DNA from: Caulobacter sp.
Lineage (GTDB): Bacteria; Pseudomonadota; Alphaproteobacteria; Caulobacterales; Caulobacteraceae
Assembly: GCA_017745235.1 (NCBI GenBank)
Contig: JAGHZU010000003.1
Span: forward strand, 1-64,000
Length of the DNA stretch: 64,000 nucleotides
Reading direction: 5' to 3'
Each line of letters starts with the position of its first letter. Positions within the stretch are counted from its first letter, which is position 1. The position numbers and the translations under genes were made by a program. A model generated the notes under the pieces. It saw only the letters and a program-made list of their open reading frames with translations. It made no database searches and was not told where the DNA came from. Shown one piece after another: positions 17,950 through 27,609 of this stretch.

Positions 17950-19362
17950 ATGAGCCATTCCACCGATCCTCACGCCCGCCCGGAAGGGATGCGTCTCCAC
18001 CCCACCCTGGTCATGGTCTGGGTGCTGCTGCTGGCGGCGCTCCTGACCCACCTGATCCCGGCCGGCCAATTCCAGCGCCACGGCAAACTGGTCGTGCCCG
18101 GCAGCTATCACGCCGTTGAGAAGGTCGCGGGCCCCAGGGCGTTGCTGGCCCCCATGCCGCCTTCGGCCAAGGAGAAGCCCGCCCGCGCCGCCAGCGTCGT
18201 TTCCCTGGTCACGGTGATACCGGCCGGCCTGGCCAAGACCGCTCCGCTGATCTTCATGGTGATGTTCGTCGGCGGCATGTTCGCCGTCATGCGGGCGACC
18301 GGAGCCATCGACCGCGGGATCGATCGGCTGCTGCACGCGACCGCCGGCAATCTTTACGTCCTGACGCCGATCCTGATGCTGGTCGTCGCCTTGGGCAGCA
18401 CCTTTCTGGGCTTCATCTCCGAATATCTGGTCATCATTCCCATCGTGTCGGTGATCGGCCAGCGGATGGGCCTGCCCAACCTCTTCGCCATGGCTGTGGT
18501 CGGGGTGGCGGCCAAGATCGGCTACGCCGCCTCGGTCACCAATCCGGTCGCCCTGGGGGTGGCCCAGCCGCTGGCTGGCCTGCCCGTGTTCAGCGGCATG
18601 GGCCCCCGCCTCGCCGTCTTCGCCCTGTTCCTGGCCATCGGCGTCGCCTTCGTCCTGATGTACGTGCGCAAGGTCGCGCCCAAGGATGCGGCCCTCGCGG
18701 CCGAGCACCTGCCCAGCGAGAAACTGACCGTCCGCCAGACCGGCGTGCTGGTCACCCTGCTCGCGGGCTGCGTGGCCCTGGTTGTCGGCGCCCAACTGTG
18801 GGACTGGGGCAATCCCGAGCTGGCGGCCTTCTACGTCGCCCTCACCCTGGCCATCGCCGCCGTCGGCGGCCTGAAGGCCGGCCAGACCGCCGACCTGTTC
18901 GTCGAAGGCATGAAGTCGATGATGCTGGCCGGACTGCTGATCGGCCTGGCCGCCGCCGTCGAGATCATGCTGCGCGACAGCCAGGTGCTGGACACCATCA
19001 TCGCCAAGGCCACCAGCCTGGCCTCCGGCCACGCTCCGCCCGTCGTCGCCAACGCGCTGATGGCGATCGAGATGGGCCTGGACGTCGCCATCCCCAGCGT
19101 CTCCGGCAAGGCGACCCTGTCGATCCCGATCCTGGCCCCCATCGCCCAAGCCGCCGGCCTGGACGGCCAGACGCTGATCATCGCCTTCCTCCTGGGCAGC
19201 GGCCTGATGAACATGGTCACCCCGACCTCGGGCATGCTGCTGGCCTATCTGGCCACCGCCAAGGTCGGCTACGGCCAGTGGGTCCGTTTCGTGGCTCCGC
19301 TGCTGGCGATCCTGGTCGCGCTTGCTGTCGTGATCCTCGCCCTGGCGAGCATCCACCTGTGA
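17950..19362 (+). CDS. YfcC-family inner-membrane carrier
   Basis: A 470-residue membrane protein with about 11-12 hydrophobic helices. It resembles the YfcC/DcuC-like C4-dicarboxylate carrier family. HLIPAGQFQR near the N-terminus, SEYLVIIPIVSVIG near residue 160, and the symmetric SVSGKATLSIPILAPIAQ and MNMVTPTSGMLLAY segments are typical half-helix regions. The family is thought to move amino acids, peptides or dicarboxylates. The start is the ATG at 17950. The next gene overlaps or abuts its stop. I infer that it imports the compound taken up by the TonB receptor. Confidence 0.8.
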   Translation: MSHSTDPHARPEGMRLHPTLVMVWVLLLAALLTHLIPAGQFQRHGKLVVPGSYHAVEKVAGPRALLAPMPPSAKEKPARAASVVSLVTVIPAGLAKTAPLIFMVMFVGGMFAVMRATGAIDRGIDRLLHATAGNLYVLTPILMLVVALGSTFLGFISEYLVIIPIVSVIGQRMGLPNLFAMAVVGVAAKIGYAASVTNPVALGVAQPLAGLPVFSGMGPRLAVFALFLAIGVAFVLMYVRKVAPKDAALAAEHLPSEKLTVRQTGVLVTLLAGCVALVVGAQLWDWGNPELAAFYVALTLAIAAVGGLKAGQTADLFVEGMKSMMLAGLLIGLAAAVEIMLRDSQVLDTIIAKATSLASGHAPPVVANALMAIEMGLDVAIPSVSGKATLSIPILAPIAQAAGLDGQTLIIAFLLGSGLMNMVTPTSGMLLAYLATAKVGYGQWVRFVAPLLAILVALAVVILALASIHL

Positions 19363-19373
19363 GCGGCTCGGCT

Positions 19374-21248
19374 ATGATCGACCAGGCCCCGGCCTTCACC
19401 CCGCCTTCCGACGTCCATGTCACGCGAGACGTGATGGTCACCATGCGCGACGGCGTGCGCCTGGCGACCGACATCTACCGTCCCGCCAGGAACAGCGTCC
19501 CGCTGGACGTCGCCCTGCCGGTGCTGCTGGAGCGCACGCCCTATGACAAGCTGGGCGTCAATCACGGCGACCGCACGCGCGAGGATCCGGTTCCGAAATC
19601 CAAGCCGGAACTGGCGGTCGAGTTCGTGCGTGGCGGCTACGTCGTGGCCCTTCAGGATTGCCGGGGCCGCTACGCCTCTGAAGGCGCCTTCGAGAAGTAC
19701 CTGAACGAGGGACCTGACGGCGTCGACACGATCGAATGGCTGGTCACCCGGCCCTGGTGCGACGGCCGGATCGGGACGCTGGGGCTGTCGTACGGGGCCC
19801 ATGTGCAAAGCGCCTTGGCTTGCCTGAACCCGCCGGGCCTGGCGGCCATGTTCCTGGACTCCGGCGGCTTCTCCAGCGCCTTCCACTCGGGCATCCGCCA
19901 GGGCGGCGCGTTCGAGCTGAAACAGGCCACCTGGGCGTACAAGCACGCCTTGCTCAGTCCCGCCACGGCGGCCGATCCCGAGCGCCTGAAGGCCTTGAAG
20001 GCCCAGGATCTGACAGCCTGGTTCAAGCGGATGCCATGGTCGGAGGGCCACTCGCCGCTGAGTGCGGCGCCGGAATACGAGAAGTATCTGCTGGATCAAT
20101 GGCGCAACGGCCTGTTCAGCCCCTACTGGGAGCAAAACGGCATCTACGCCCGCGGCGCCTACGACGCCTACGCCGACGTACCGGTCGTGCACATGAGCAG
20201 CTGGTTCGACCCCTATTCTGTGACGGCGACCGAGAACTTCCTGGGCCTGACCGCCCGCAAGACCTCTCCGGTGAAGCTGGTCCTGGGACCCTGGACCCAC
20301 GGCCAGCGCTCGGTGACCTTCGCCGGCGACGTCGACTTCGGACCCGCCGCGCCACTGGACGGGGCCCTCGCCGGCAACTACGTGGCCCTGCGCCTGGCCT
20401 GGTTCGACGCCTGGCTGAAGTCGCCGGGCGGGACCGATCCCCTGCCCCCGGTCAAGCTGTTCGTCATGGGCGGAGGCTCGGGCCGCAAGACGCCCGAGGG
20501 CAGGCTGGACCATGGCGGCGAATGGCGCGACGAGACCGCTTGGCCGCCGGTTGGCGTTGAAACGGTCGACTACTTCCTGCACGCCGATGGAGACCTCTCG
20601 CCCGAGGCCCCTACGCAGGACGAGGCGTTCCGGGAATACGTCCACGATCCGGCCAGCCCGGTGCCGACCATCGGCGGGGCCATCGCCTCGGGCGCCCCGG
20701 TCATGGAGGCTGGCGCCTACGACCAGCGCGAGGGACCGGAAGTATTCGGCTGCGAGCCGCCCTATCACGCCCTCGCCGACCGCGACGACGTACTGGTCTT
20801 CCAGACCTCCCCCCTGGAGGCCGACCTCGAAGCGATCGGTCCCATTCGGGCCGAACTCTTCGTCGCCTCCGACTGCGTGGACACCGACTTCACGATCAAG
20901 CTGGTCGACGTGCATCCGCCCAGCCCGGACTATCCGGACGGCTACGCCATGAACCTGACCCATGGGATCCTGCGCGTGCGCTATCGCGAGGGCTTCGACC
21001 ACGAGACCCGCATGGAGCCCGGCCAGGTCTACGCCATCACGGTCGAGGCCTTTCCCACCGCCAACCGGTTCGTGAAGGGACACCGTATCCGGCTCGATGT
21101 CGCGTCCAGCAACTTCCCGCATTTCGACGTGAATCCGAATTCGGGCGAGCCCGAGGGTTACGGCCGCTCTCCCCGGCCGGCGCGAAATCGGGTCTATATG
21201 GATGCGGCGCGACGCTCGCGCCTGCTGCTGCCGATCCAGGCGCAGTGA
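19374..21248 (+). CDS. CocE/NonD-type hydrolase
   Basis: A 624-residue alpha/beta-hydrolase of the CocE/X-Pro dipeptidyl-peptidase (S15) family. The nucleophile elbow is GLSYGAH near residue 145. The C-terminal jelly-roll domain begins near residue 370. WFDPYS and GPWTHG carry the predicted acid and histidine. No signal peptide is seen, so the enzyme should be cytoplasmic. The family cleaves esters or N-terminal dipeptides. An in-frame GTG at 19359 overlaps the preceding stop as GTGA and is a competing start; I list the ATG. It probably degrades the imported compound. Confidence 0.85.
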   Translation: MIDQAPAFTPPSDVHVTRDVMVTMRDGVRLATDIYRPARNSVPLDVALPVLLERTPYDKLGVNHGDRTREDPVPKSKPELAVEFVRGGYVVALQDCRGRYASEGAFEKYLNEGPDGVDTIEWLVTRPWCDGRIGTLGLSYGAHVQSALACLNPPGLAAMFLDSGGFSSAFHSGIRQGGAFELKQATWAYKHALLSPATAADPERLKALKAQDLTAWFKRMPWSEGHSPLSAAPEYEKYLLDQWRNGLFSPYWEQNGIYARGAYDAYADVPVVHMSSWFDPYSVTATENFLGLTARKTSPVKLVLGPWTHGQRSVTFAGDVDFGPAAPLDGALAGNYVALRLAWFDAWLKSPGGTDPLPPVKLFVMGGGSGRKTPEGRLDHGGEWRDETAWPPVGVETVDYFLHADGDLSPEAPTQDEAFREYVHDPASPVPTIGGAIASGAPVMEAGAYDQREGPEVFGCEPPYHALADRDDVLVFQTSPLEADLEAIGPIRAELFVASDCVDTDFTIKLVDVHPPSPDYPDGYAMNLTHGILRVRYREGFDHETRMEPGQVYAITVEAFPTANRFVKGHRIRLDVASSNFPHFDVNPNSGEPEGYGRSPRPARNRVYMDAARRSRLLLPIQAQ

Positions 21249-21266
21249 GCGCAAGCCGAGGGCCTG

Positions 21267-22190
21267 ATGAAGCTGAACCTGCGCAGCCTGGAAGCCTTCC
21301 GGGAGACCATGCTGAGCGGATCGGCCACAGCGGCGGCGGCGCGGATGGGCCTGACCCAGCCCGCCGTCAGCCGCCTGATCGCCCAACTGGAACAGGACGC
21401 CGGCTTCGAACTGTTCTATCGCGAGAAGGGTCGGCTGAACCCGACGCCCGAAGCCCTCATCATCTACGAGGAAATCGACCTGGCCTTCGGCGGGCTCGAA
21501 CGGGTCGACACGCTGGTGCGCGACCTGGCGACCTTCAACACCGGGATTCTGAAGATTGTCGCGCCGCCAAGCCTCTCGGAGGGCGTGTTGTCGGCCATCC
21601 TTCCGCGGTTCATGGCCCAGTTCCCGAAGGTGCGCGTAACCATCGACTCCCGCAGCACCGAGACGGCCCGCGCGATGGTCGCCAACCGAACCGCCGATTG
21701 CGGTTTCGTGAAACTGCCCCTGGACCGGGCCGACATTTCCACGGTCCTGCTGTCGTCCAGCGAGACCGTCTGCGTGCTGCCCGAGGATCACCCCCTGGCG
21801 GCGCATGAGGTCCTGACGCCGGAACTCCTTCGCTCCGAACCGCTGGTTCTGCTTGGCTACGGCACCTGGACCCGGCGCCAGATCGACGACGCCTTCCGCG
21901 AGCGCGGCGTGCGCCCCGAGGTCAAGCTGGAGACCCATACCGTCGGATCGGCCTGCGCCTTCGCCGCCGCGGGACTGGGGATCGCAATCGTCAACGCCCT
22001 GCTGGCGGGCGCCACCGTCCGGCCTGGCATGACCCTGAGGGTCTTCAGGCCCCAGATCCTGCACGACTACGCGTTCATGACCTCGGCCCTGGCTCCGCCC
22101 GGCCGTCTGGCGAGCGCGCTTCTGGAGGTGACGCAAGACTATTTCAATGGGCTGGACGGCAGCCTTGGCGGAGCGAAAGCGGACTCCTGA
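21267..22190 (+). CDS. LysR-family regulator of the TonB/YfcC/CocE locus
   Basis: A 307-residue LysR-type transcriptional regulator. The winged helix-turn-helix is at residues 5-65 (SGSATAAAARMGLTQPAVSR) and the periplasmic-binding-like effector domain at about 90-295. Start and ribosome site (GAGGG) are clear, and the gene lies 18 bases after the hydrolase stop in the same direction. It probably controls the receptor promoter through the dyad at 14833-14857. The effector is likely the imported compound or a breakdown product. Confidence 0.9.
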   Translation: MKLNLRSLEAFRETMLSGSATAAAARMGLTQPAVSRLIAQLEQDAGFELFYREKGRLNPTPEALIIYEEIDLAFGGLERVDTLVRDLATFNTGILKIVAPPSLSEGVLSAILPRFMAQFPKVRVTIDSRSTETARAMVANRTADCGFVKLPLDRADISTVLLSSSETVCVLPEDHPLAAHEVLTPELLRSEPLVLLGYGTWTRRQIDDAFRERGVRPEVKLETHTVGSACAFAAAGLGIAIVNALLAGATVRPGMTLRVFRPQILHDYAFMTSALAPPGRLASALLEVTQDYFNGLDGSLGGAKADS

Positions 22191-22206
22191 AGAACAGAAG
22201 GCGCGG

Positions 22207-23835
22207 CTATCCGCCCGGGTGAAGCCCCGGCGCTTCCTGGCCTGTGCGAGCGACATACTCGGTATAGCCGCCGCCGTACTGATGGACGCCCTCGGGGGTC
22301 AGCTCCAGCACCCGGTTCGACAACGCGCCCAAGAAGTGGCGGTCGTGCGAGACGAACAGCATGGTGCCCTCGAAATCGGCCAGGGCCGCGACCAGCATCT
22401 CCTTCGTCGCCATGTCCAGGTGGTTGGTCGGCTCGTCCAGCACCAGCAGGTTCGGCGGGTCGAACAGCATCTTGGCCATGACCAGGCGCGCCTTCTCGCC
22501 GCCTGACAAGACACGGCAAGGCTTCTCGACGTCGTCGCCGGAGAAGCCGAAGCATCCGGCCAAGGTGCGCAACGCGCCCTGCCCCGCCTGCGGGAACGAA
22601 CGTTCCAGGGACTCGAAGATCGTCTCCTCACCGTCCAGCAGGTCCATCGAGTGCTGGGCGAAATAGCCCATCCTGACGCTGGCCCCGATGTTGACCGCGC
22701 CCTGGTCGGGCTTGGTGTCTCCGGCCACCAGCTTCAGCAGCGTCGACTTGCCCGCGCCGTTGGCGCCCAGCACGCACCAGCGCTCCTTCCGACGCACCAG
22801 GAAATCCAAGCCCTCGTAGATCGGCTTGTCGCCGTAACCCTTGTGGATGTTGCGCAGGCTGATCACATCCTCGCCCGACCGCGGCGGCGTCTGGAACTCG
22901 AACTGAACGGCCTGGCGGCGGCGCGGCGCCTCGACGCGTTCAATCTTGTCCAGCTTCTTGACCCGGCTCTGCACCTGGGCGGCGTGCGAGGCGCGCGCCT
23001 TGAACTTCTCGATGAACTTGATTTCCTTGGCCAGCATCGCCTGCTGCCGCTCGTACTGCGCCTGGCGCTGGGCCTCGCTGAGCGCGCGCTGCTGGTCGTA
23101 GAAGTCCAGGTCGCCGGAGTAAGTGATCAGCTGGCCGGCGTCGATCTCGACCACCTTGCCGATGATGCGGTTCATGAAAGCGCGGTCGTGCGAGGTCATC
23201 AGCAGCGCGCCGTCATAGTTCTTCAGGAACGCCTCCAGCCAGATCAGGCTTTCCAGGTCCAGGTGGTTGGAGGGTTCGTCCAGCAGCATGCCATCAGGCC
23301 GCATCAGCAGGATGCGGGCCAGCGCCACGCGCATCTTCCAACCGCCAGAGAGCATGCCGACATCGCCGTCCATGCGTTCCTGGCTGAAGCTCAGGCCAGC
23401 CAACACTTCGCGGGCCCGCGCCTCCAGCGCATAGCCGTCCAGCTCCTGGAAGCGCTCCAGCACCTCGCCGTAACGTTCCATGACCGCGTCAAGCTGGTCG
23501 GCCCGGTCGGGATCGACCATGGCGGCCTCGAGCTCGGCCATCTCGGCGGCCAGGGCGCTGACGGGACCGACGCCATCCATCACCGCGGCGACCGCGCTCT
23601 GGCCCGACATCTCGCCGACATCCTGGCTGAAATAGCCGATCTTCATGCCGGGATCGATCGTCACCAGCCCGTCGTCGGGCTGCTCCTGACCGGTGATCAT
23701 GCGAAACAGTGTCGTCTTGCCGGCGCCGTTGGGGCCCACAAGCCCCACCTTCTCGCCCTTCTGGATGCCCATCGAGGCTTCGATGAACAGGATCTGGTGG
23801 CCGTTCTGCTTGGAGATGTTGTCGAGGCGGATCAT
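22207..23835 (-). CDS. ABC-F ATPase (Uup/YheS-like)
   Basis: A 542-residue soluble tandem ATPase. Domain one has GPNGAGKTT near residue 36, LSGGWKMRVALA and LLDEPSNHLDL. A charged linker of about residues 235-320 (rich in RQAQYERQQ) follows. Domain two has GANGAGKST near residue 350, LSGGEKARLVMAKM and LLVLDEPTNHLDM. It has no membrane helices. ABC-F proteins act on ribosomes, protecting or restarting stalled ones. I chose the ATG at 23835, where the ATPase fold begins; sequence further upstream is not conserved-looking. It is divergent from the hybrid kinase. Which ABC-F subgroup it belongs to cannot be settled here. Confidence 0.9.
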   Translation of the reverse strand: MIRLDNISKQNGHQILFIEASMGIQKGEKVGLVGPNGAGKTTLFRMITGQEQPDDGLVTIDPGMKIGYFSQDVGEMSGQSAVAAVMDGVGPVSALAAEMAELEAAMVDPDRADQLDAVMERYGEVLERFQELDGYALEARAREVLAGLSFSQERMDGDVGMLSGGWKMRVALARILLMRPDGMLLDEPSNHLDLESLIWLEAFLKNYDGALLMTSHDRAFMNRIIGKVVEIDAGQLITYSGDLDFYDQQRALSEAQRQAQYERQQAMLAKEIKFIEKFKARASHAAQVQSRVKKLDKIERVEAPRRRQAVQFEFQTPPRSGEDVISLRNIHKGYGDKPIYEGLDFLVRRKERWCVLGANGAGKSTLLKLVAGDTKPDQGAVNIGASVRMGYFAQHSMDLLDGEETIFESLERSFPQAGQGALRTLAGCFGFSGDDVEKPCRVLSGGEKARLVMAKMLFDPPNLLVLDEPTNHLDMATKEMLVAALADFEGTMLFVSHDRHFLGALSNRVLELTPEGVHQYGGGYTEYVARTGQEAPGLHPGG

Positions 23836-24177
23836 GGGGCGGTCTGCTAACGCGGGCGCGCCGAGAACGCCAGCCTTAGAGCCAATTCCCCGTGCAACGA
23901 TTAAGCCATCCCCTCGACATTCGGGACTCTCTCTGTCGCAAGGCAGCCTGGGTTGGGGCGCAACTCTTGGCTCGATGAAGCGTTGAGGCCCCGCGCCTTT
24001 TTTCGTTCGGGCCTTGGGGGGAACATGACTTCTGATCGGCAAATTTCATCGCGGATGGCCATCCGATCGCGCCTTCCCGCGCGCCGCTTGCCCGCGAGGA
24101 CTTCCCTGGCGCGACCTTCCTAGACCATAAAGCATAGCTTCTCTGGCGAAGCGCATTTCTTGAGTTTTGAGATAACT
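23836..24177. other. 342-base divergent intergenic region
   Basis: This gap separates the ABC-F gene and the hybrid kinase gene and must carry both promoters. I see no strong palindrome, ECF (GGAAC/CGTT) promoter or terminator. A G-run TTGGGGGGAAC occurs at about 24012-24022. The base composition turns less GC-rich in 24120-24177, consistent with a promoter for the kinase. Confidence 0.5.
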
Positions 24178-27100
24178 ATGTCTGCAGCCCACCCTCGCGC
24201 CCAGGCCTCTCGGTCGAACGTCGAGATCTGGAGCAGCCTGGCGCTGGCTCTTGTCCTGGCCTTCTTCCTGATCAGCGGGACCATCGCCTATCGCAACATC
24301 CAGATGCTGCGGACGAACAACCAGGCGATCATGCATTCCCACAAGGTGCTGATCGCGATCGACGACCTGCTGTCGACCACCCAGGACGCCGAAACGGGCC
24401 AGCGCGGCTATCTGCTCACGGGCAACGACCGCTACCTGGAGCCTTACCAGCGGGCTGTCACCGACGTCACGTCTCGCCTCGACACGGTGGCCTCCCTGAC
24501 CAAGGACAACGCCGCCCAGCAGGCGAACATCGTTCAACTGCGCCGTCATATCGACGCCAAGCTCGAGGAATTGCGCCAAACGGTCGACTTGCGCCGCACC
24601 GCTGGCGCCCAGGCTGCGCTGTCCGTCGTCGCCACCGACCGGGGCAAGGTCGAAATGGACGCCATTCGCAGCCAGCTTGACGTCATGCGGCGGGAAGAGG
24701 TGCGCCTGCGCCTCATGCGCATCGCCGAGATGGAAGAGGCCTACAAGACCGCCACCGCCAGCGGCGTGATGTCGGGCCTGCTGGGAGCGGTGCTGACCGG
24801 CGCCGTATTCGTGCTGATCCGCAGGGCCGCCCGCATAAGGGCGCGGCAAGCCTGGCTGCAGTCCGGCCAGATGGGGCTGGCCGCGGCGATGATGGGCGAC
24901 AAGTCCGTCGAGGACCTGGCCGACAGCATCCTGACGTTCCTGGCCGACTATCTCGGCTTCCAGGCCGCGGCCCTGTTCAAGAGCGAGCGGGGTCATTTCG
25001 AACGCATGGCGACTCTGGGCATGGCGCCCGACGCCCAGACGCCGCTCCGCTTCAATCTCAAGGAAGGCCTGCTCGGCAAGACCGCCGCCGAGGGCCGCTC
25101 GACGATCGTGCGCGACTTGCCCGACGGCTACATGACCATCGGCTCGGCCCTGGGTCAGGACAAGCCCAAGCACCTGGTCCTGGTGCCCACCCACGCCGAC
25201 GAGCGCGTCAACGCCGTGATCGAGATGGGCTTCCTGCATCCTGTCCAGGACGATGCGCTGGAACTGCTCGATCAGGCCTCGCCGGCCATCGGCATCGCCC
25301 TGCGCTCGGCCCGTTATCGCTCGGAGCTGCGTAACGCCCTGGAAGAAACCCAGCGCCAGGCCGAGGAACTGCAGGTGCAGAGCGAGGAGCTGCGCGTCTC
25401 CAACGAGGAGCTGGAAGAGCAGGGCCGCGCGCTCAAGGAGTCGCAGACCCGACTGGAACAGCAGCAGGTCGAGCTGGAACAGACCAACAGCCAGCTGGAG
25501 GAACAGGCCCTGACCCTGGAGACCCAGCGCGACGAACTGGAACGTAGCGGCGCCGCGATAGCCCTCAAGGCGCGGGAACTGGAGCAGGCCAGTCAGTACA
25601 AGTCCGACTTCCTGGCCAACATGTCCCACGAGCTGCGCACGCCGCTCAATTCGCTGCTGATCCTGTCCAAGCTGCTGAGCGACAACCCCGGCGGCAACCT
25701 GACGGCCGAGCAAGTGCGCTTCGCCCAGACCATCGAGTCCTCCGGCAACGACCTGCTGACCCTGATCAACGACATCCTGGATCTGTCGAAGATCGAGGCC
25801 GGCCACGTCGAGGTGCGTCCGGAAGCCGTGCCGCTGCAACGCCTGACCCGCGACCTGCGCCAGCTGTTCGAGCCGGTGGCCCGCGAACGCGGCCTGGATT
25901 TCGAGATCCAGATCGCCGAGGGCTGCCCCGCGGTCATCGAAACCGACCGCCAGCGGCTTGAGCAGGTGCTGAAAAACCTGCTGTCCAACGCCTTCAAGTT
26001 CACTCAGACCGGCGGGGTGCGGCTGAAAATCGCCCTCTATGGCCACGATGACATCGCCTTCGCCGTGACCGACACGGGGATCGGCATCGCCCGCGAGCAG
26101 CAGGAGAGCATCTTCGAGGCCTTCCGCCAGGCCGACGGCACGATCAGCCGCAAATACGGCGGCACCGGCCTGGGCCTGTCGATATCCCGCGAGCTTTCGC
26201 GCCTGCTGGGCGGGAAGATCGGCCTGGAGAGCGTCCCCGGCCAGGGCAGCACCTTCACCGTCACCGTCCCCCAGGCCTACGACGCCGCCCGCGTGGCGCC
26301 GCGCGAGCTGTCGATGGCCGAACCGAGCGCGGCCGCGCCGGCCTCCCCGGCCCAGCGCCCCGCTCCCCTGCCCCGCGCGGTGGACGACGATCGCGACAAC
26401 CTGGCTGGCGCCCGACGCGTGCTGCTGGTGATCGAGGACGACGACACCTTCGCCTCCATCGTGCGTGATCTCTCCCGGGAAATGGGGTTCCAGTGCCTGG
26501 TCGCGGGCACGGCCGAGGAGGCCCTGAAGCTCGCCCGCCAGTTCAAGCCCAGCGCGGTGGTGCTGGACGTCGGCTTGCCCGACGAGTCCGGCCTGATGGT
26601 GCTGGATCGTCTCAAGCGTGACGACGCCACGCGTCACATCCCGATCCATGTCATCTCGGCCACCGACCACAGCCAGACGGCGTTGTCGCTCGGCGCGATC
26701 GGCTACCGCGTCAAGCCGGTGAAGAGGGAGGAGTTGGCCGAGGTCCTCAGCACCCTGGAGGCCAAGCTGACCAGCAGCGTGCGACGTGTCCTGATCGTGG
26801 AGGACGACCTTGTGCAGCGCGAGGCTGTCGGCAAGCTGCTGTCGTCGGGCGACGTCGAGACCGTCGGAGTCGGAACGGCGGCAGACTGCCTGGAACAGCT
26901 GCGGACCCAGACGTTCGACTGCATGGTCCTGGACCTGTCGCTGCCAGACGCCTCCGGTTTCTCGCTGCTGGAAACATTGAGCCAGGACGACGACCACGCC
27001 TTCCCTCCCGTGATCGTCTATACCGGCCACGACTTGTCTCCCGACGACGAGCAGCGCCTGCGCCGCTATTCCAACTCCATCATCATCAAGGGAGCCAAGT

Positions 27101-27600
27101 CGCCCGAACGGCTCCTGGACGAGGTCTCTCTGTTCCTGCACCAGGTTGTGGCCGAACTGCCGCCCGAGCAGCAGAAGATGATCCAGAAGGCGCGCAACCG
27201 GGACGCGGTGCTGGAGGGCCGGCGCGTACTGATCGTCGAGGACGACATCCGTAACGTCTATTCGCTGAGTAATGTGCTGGAGCCGCGCGGCGCCGTGGTC
27301 GAGATCGCCCGCAACGGCCAGGAGGCGATCGAGGCCCTGGACCGCTCGGCGCAAGATCCCTCCCAGGTCATAGACCTGGTCCTTATGGACGTGATGATGC
27401 CGGTGATGGACGGCCTGACCGCCGCCCGCAAGATCCGCGACGACGCTCGATGGGCCAAGCTGCCCATCCTGATGCTGACGGCCAAGGCCATGCCCGACGA
27501 CCAGGAGCGCTGCATCGCCGCCGGCGCCAACGACTACATGGCCAAGCCCATCGACGTGGACAAGCTGCTCTCGCTCGTGCGGGTCTGGATGCCGAGGTAA
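24178..27600 (+). CDS. CHASE3-GAF hybrid histidine kinase with three receiver domains
   Basis: An 1140-residue inner-membrane sensor. TM1 is near residues 17-38, a CHASE3-like sensor segment follows (TTQDAETGQRGYLLTG), and TM2 is near 195-217. A GAF-like domain occupies about 225-385, then a long Gln/Glu-rich coiled coil at about 385-470. HisKA carries H484 in NMSHELRTPLN, and the ATPase domain has DTGIGIA and GGTGLGLS. Three receivers follow, with phosphorylatable D797, D919 and D1071. The ATG at 24178 is in frame with an upstream TTG; I prefer the ATG. The next gene starts 9 bases after the stop. It probably senses a small signal in the periplasm and relays to the downstream REC-kinase and CheR/CheB pair. 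Confidence 0.88.
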   Translation: MSAAHPRAQASRSNVEIWSSLALALVLAFFLISGTIAYRNIQMLRTNNQAIMHSHKVLIAIDDLLSTTQDAETGQRGYLLTGNDRYLEPYQRAVTDVTSRLDTVASLTKDNAAQQANIVQLRRHIDAKLEELRQTVDLRRTAGAQAALSVVATDRGKVEMDAIRSQLDVMRREEVRLRLMRIAEMEEAYKTATASGVMSGLLGAVLTGAVFVLIRRAARIRARQAWLQSGQMGLAAAMMGDKSVEDLADSILTFLADYLGFQAAALFKSERGHFERMATLGMAPDAQTPLRFNLKEGLLGKTAAEGRSTIVRDLPDGYMTIGSALGQDKPKHLVLVPTHADERVNAVIEMGFLHPVQDDALELLDQASPAIGIALRSARYRSELRNALEETQRQAEELQVQSEELRVSNEELEEQGRALKESQTRLEQQQVELEQTNSQLEEQALTLETQRDELERSGAAIALKARELEQASQYKSDFLANMSHELRTPLNSLLILSKLLSDNPGGNLTAEQVRFAQTIESSGNDLLTLINDILDLSKIEAGHVEVRPEAVPLQRLTRDLRQLFEPVARERGLDFEIQIAEGCPAVIETDRQRLEQVLKNLLSNAFKFTQTGGVRLKIALYGHDDIAFAVTDTGIGIAREQQESIFEAFRQADGTISRKYGGTGLGLSISRELSRLLGGKIGLESVPGQGSTFTVTVPQAYDAARVAPRELSMAEPSAAAPASPAQRPAPLPRAVDDDRDNLAGARRVLLVIEDDDTFASIVRDLSREMGFQCLVAGTAEEALKLARQFKPSAVVLDVGLPDESGLMVLDRLKRDDATRHIPIHVISATDHSQTALSLGAIGYRVKPVKREELAEVLSTLEAKLTSSVRRVLIVEDDLVQREAVGKLLSSGDVETVGVGTAADCLEQLRTQTFDCMVLDLSLPDASGFSLLETLSQDDDHAFPPVIVYTGHDLSPDDEQRLRRYSNSIIIKGAKSPERLLDEVSLFLHQVVAELPPEQQKMIQKARNRDAVLEGRRVLIVEDDIRNVYSLSNVLEPRGAVVEIARNGQEAIEALDRSAQDPSQVIDLVLMDVMMPVMDGLTAARKIRDDARWAKLPILMLTAKAMPDDQERCIAAGANDYMAKPIDVDKLLSLVRVWMPR

Positions 27601-27609
27601 CCGCCAGCC

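Noticed and set aside
15477-17963. An 828-codon minus-strand frame opposite the first TonB receptor
   Set aside because: Antisense shadow; the sense strand carries a complete signal peptide, plug and barrel.
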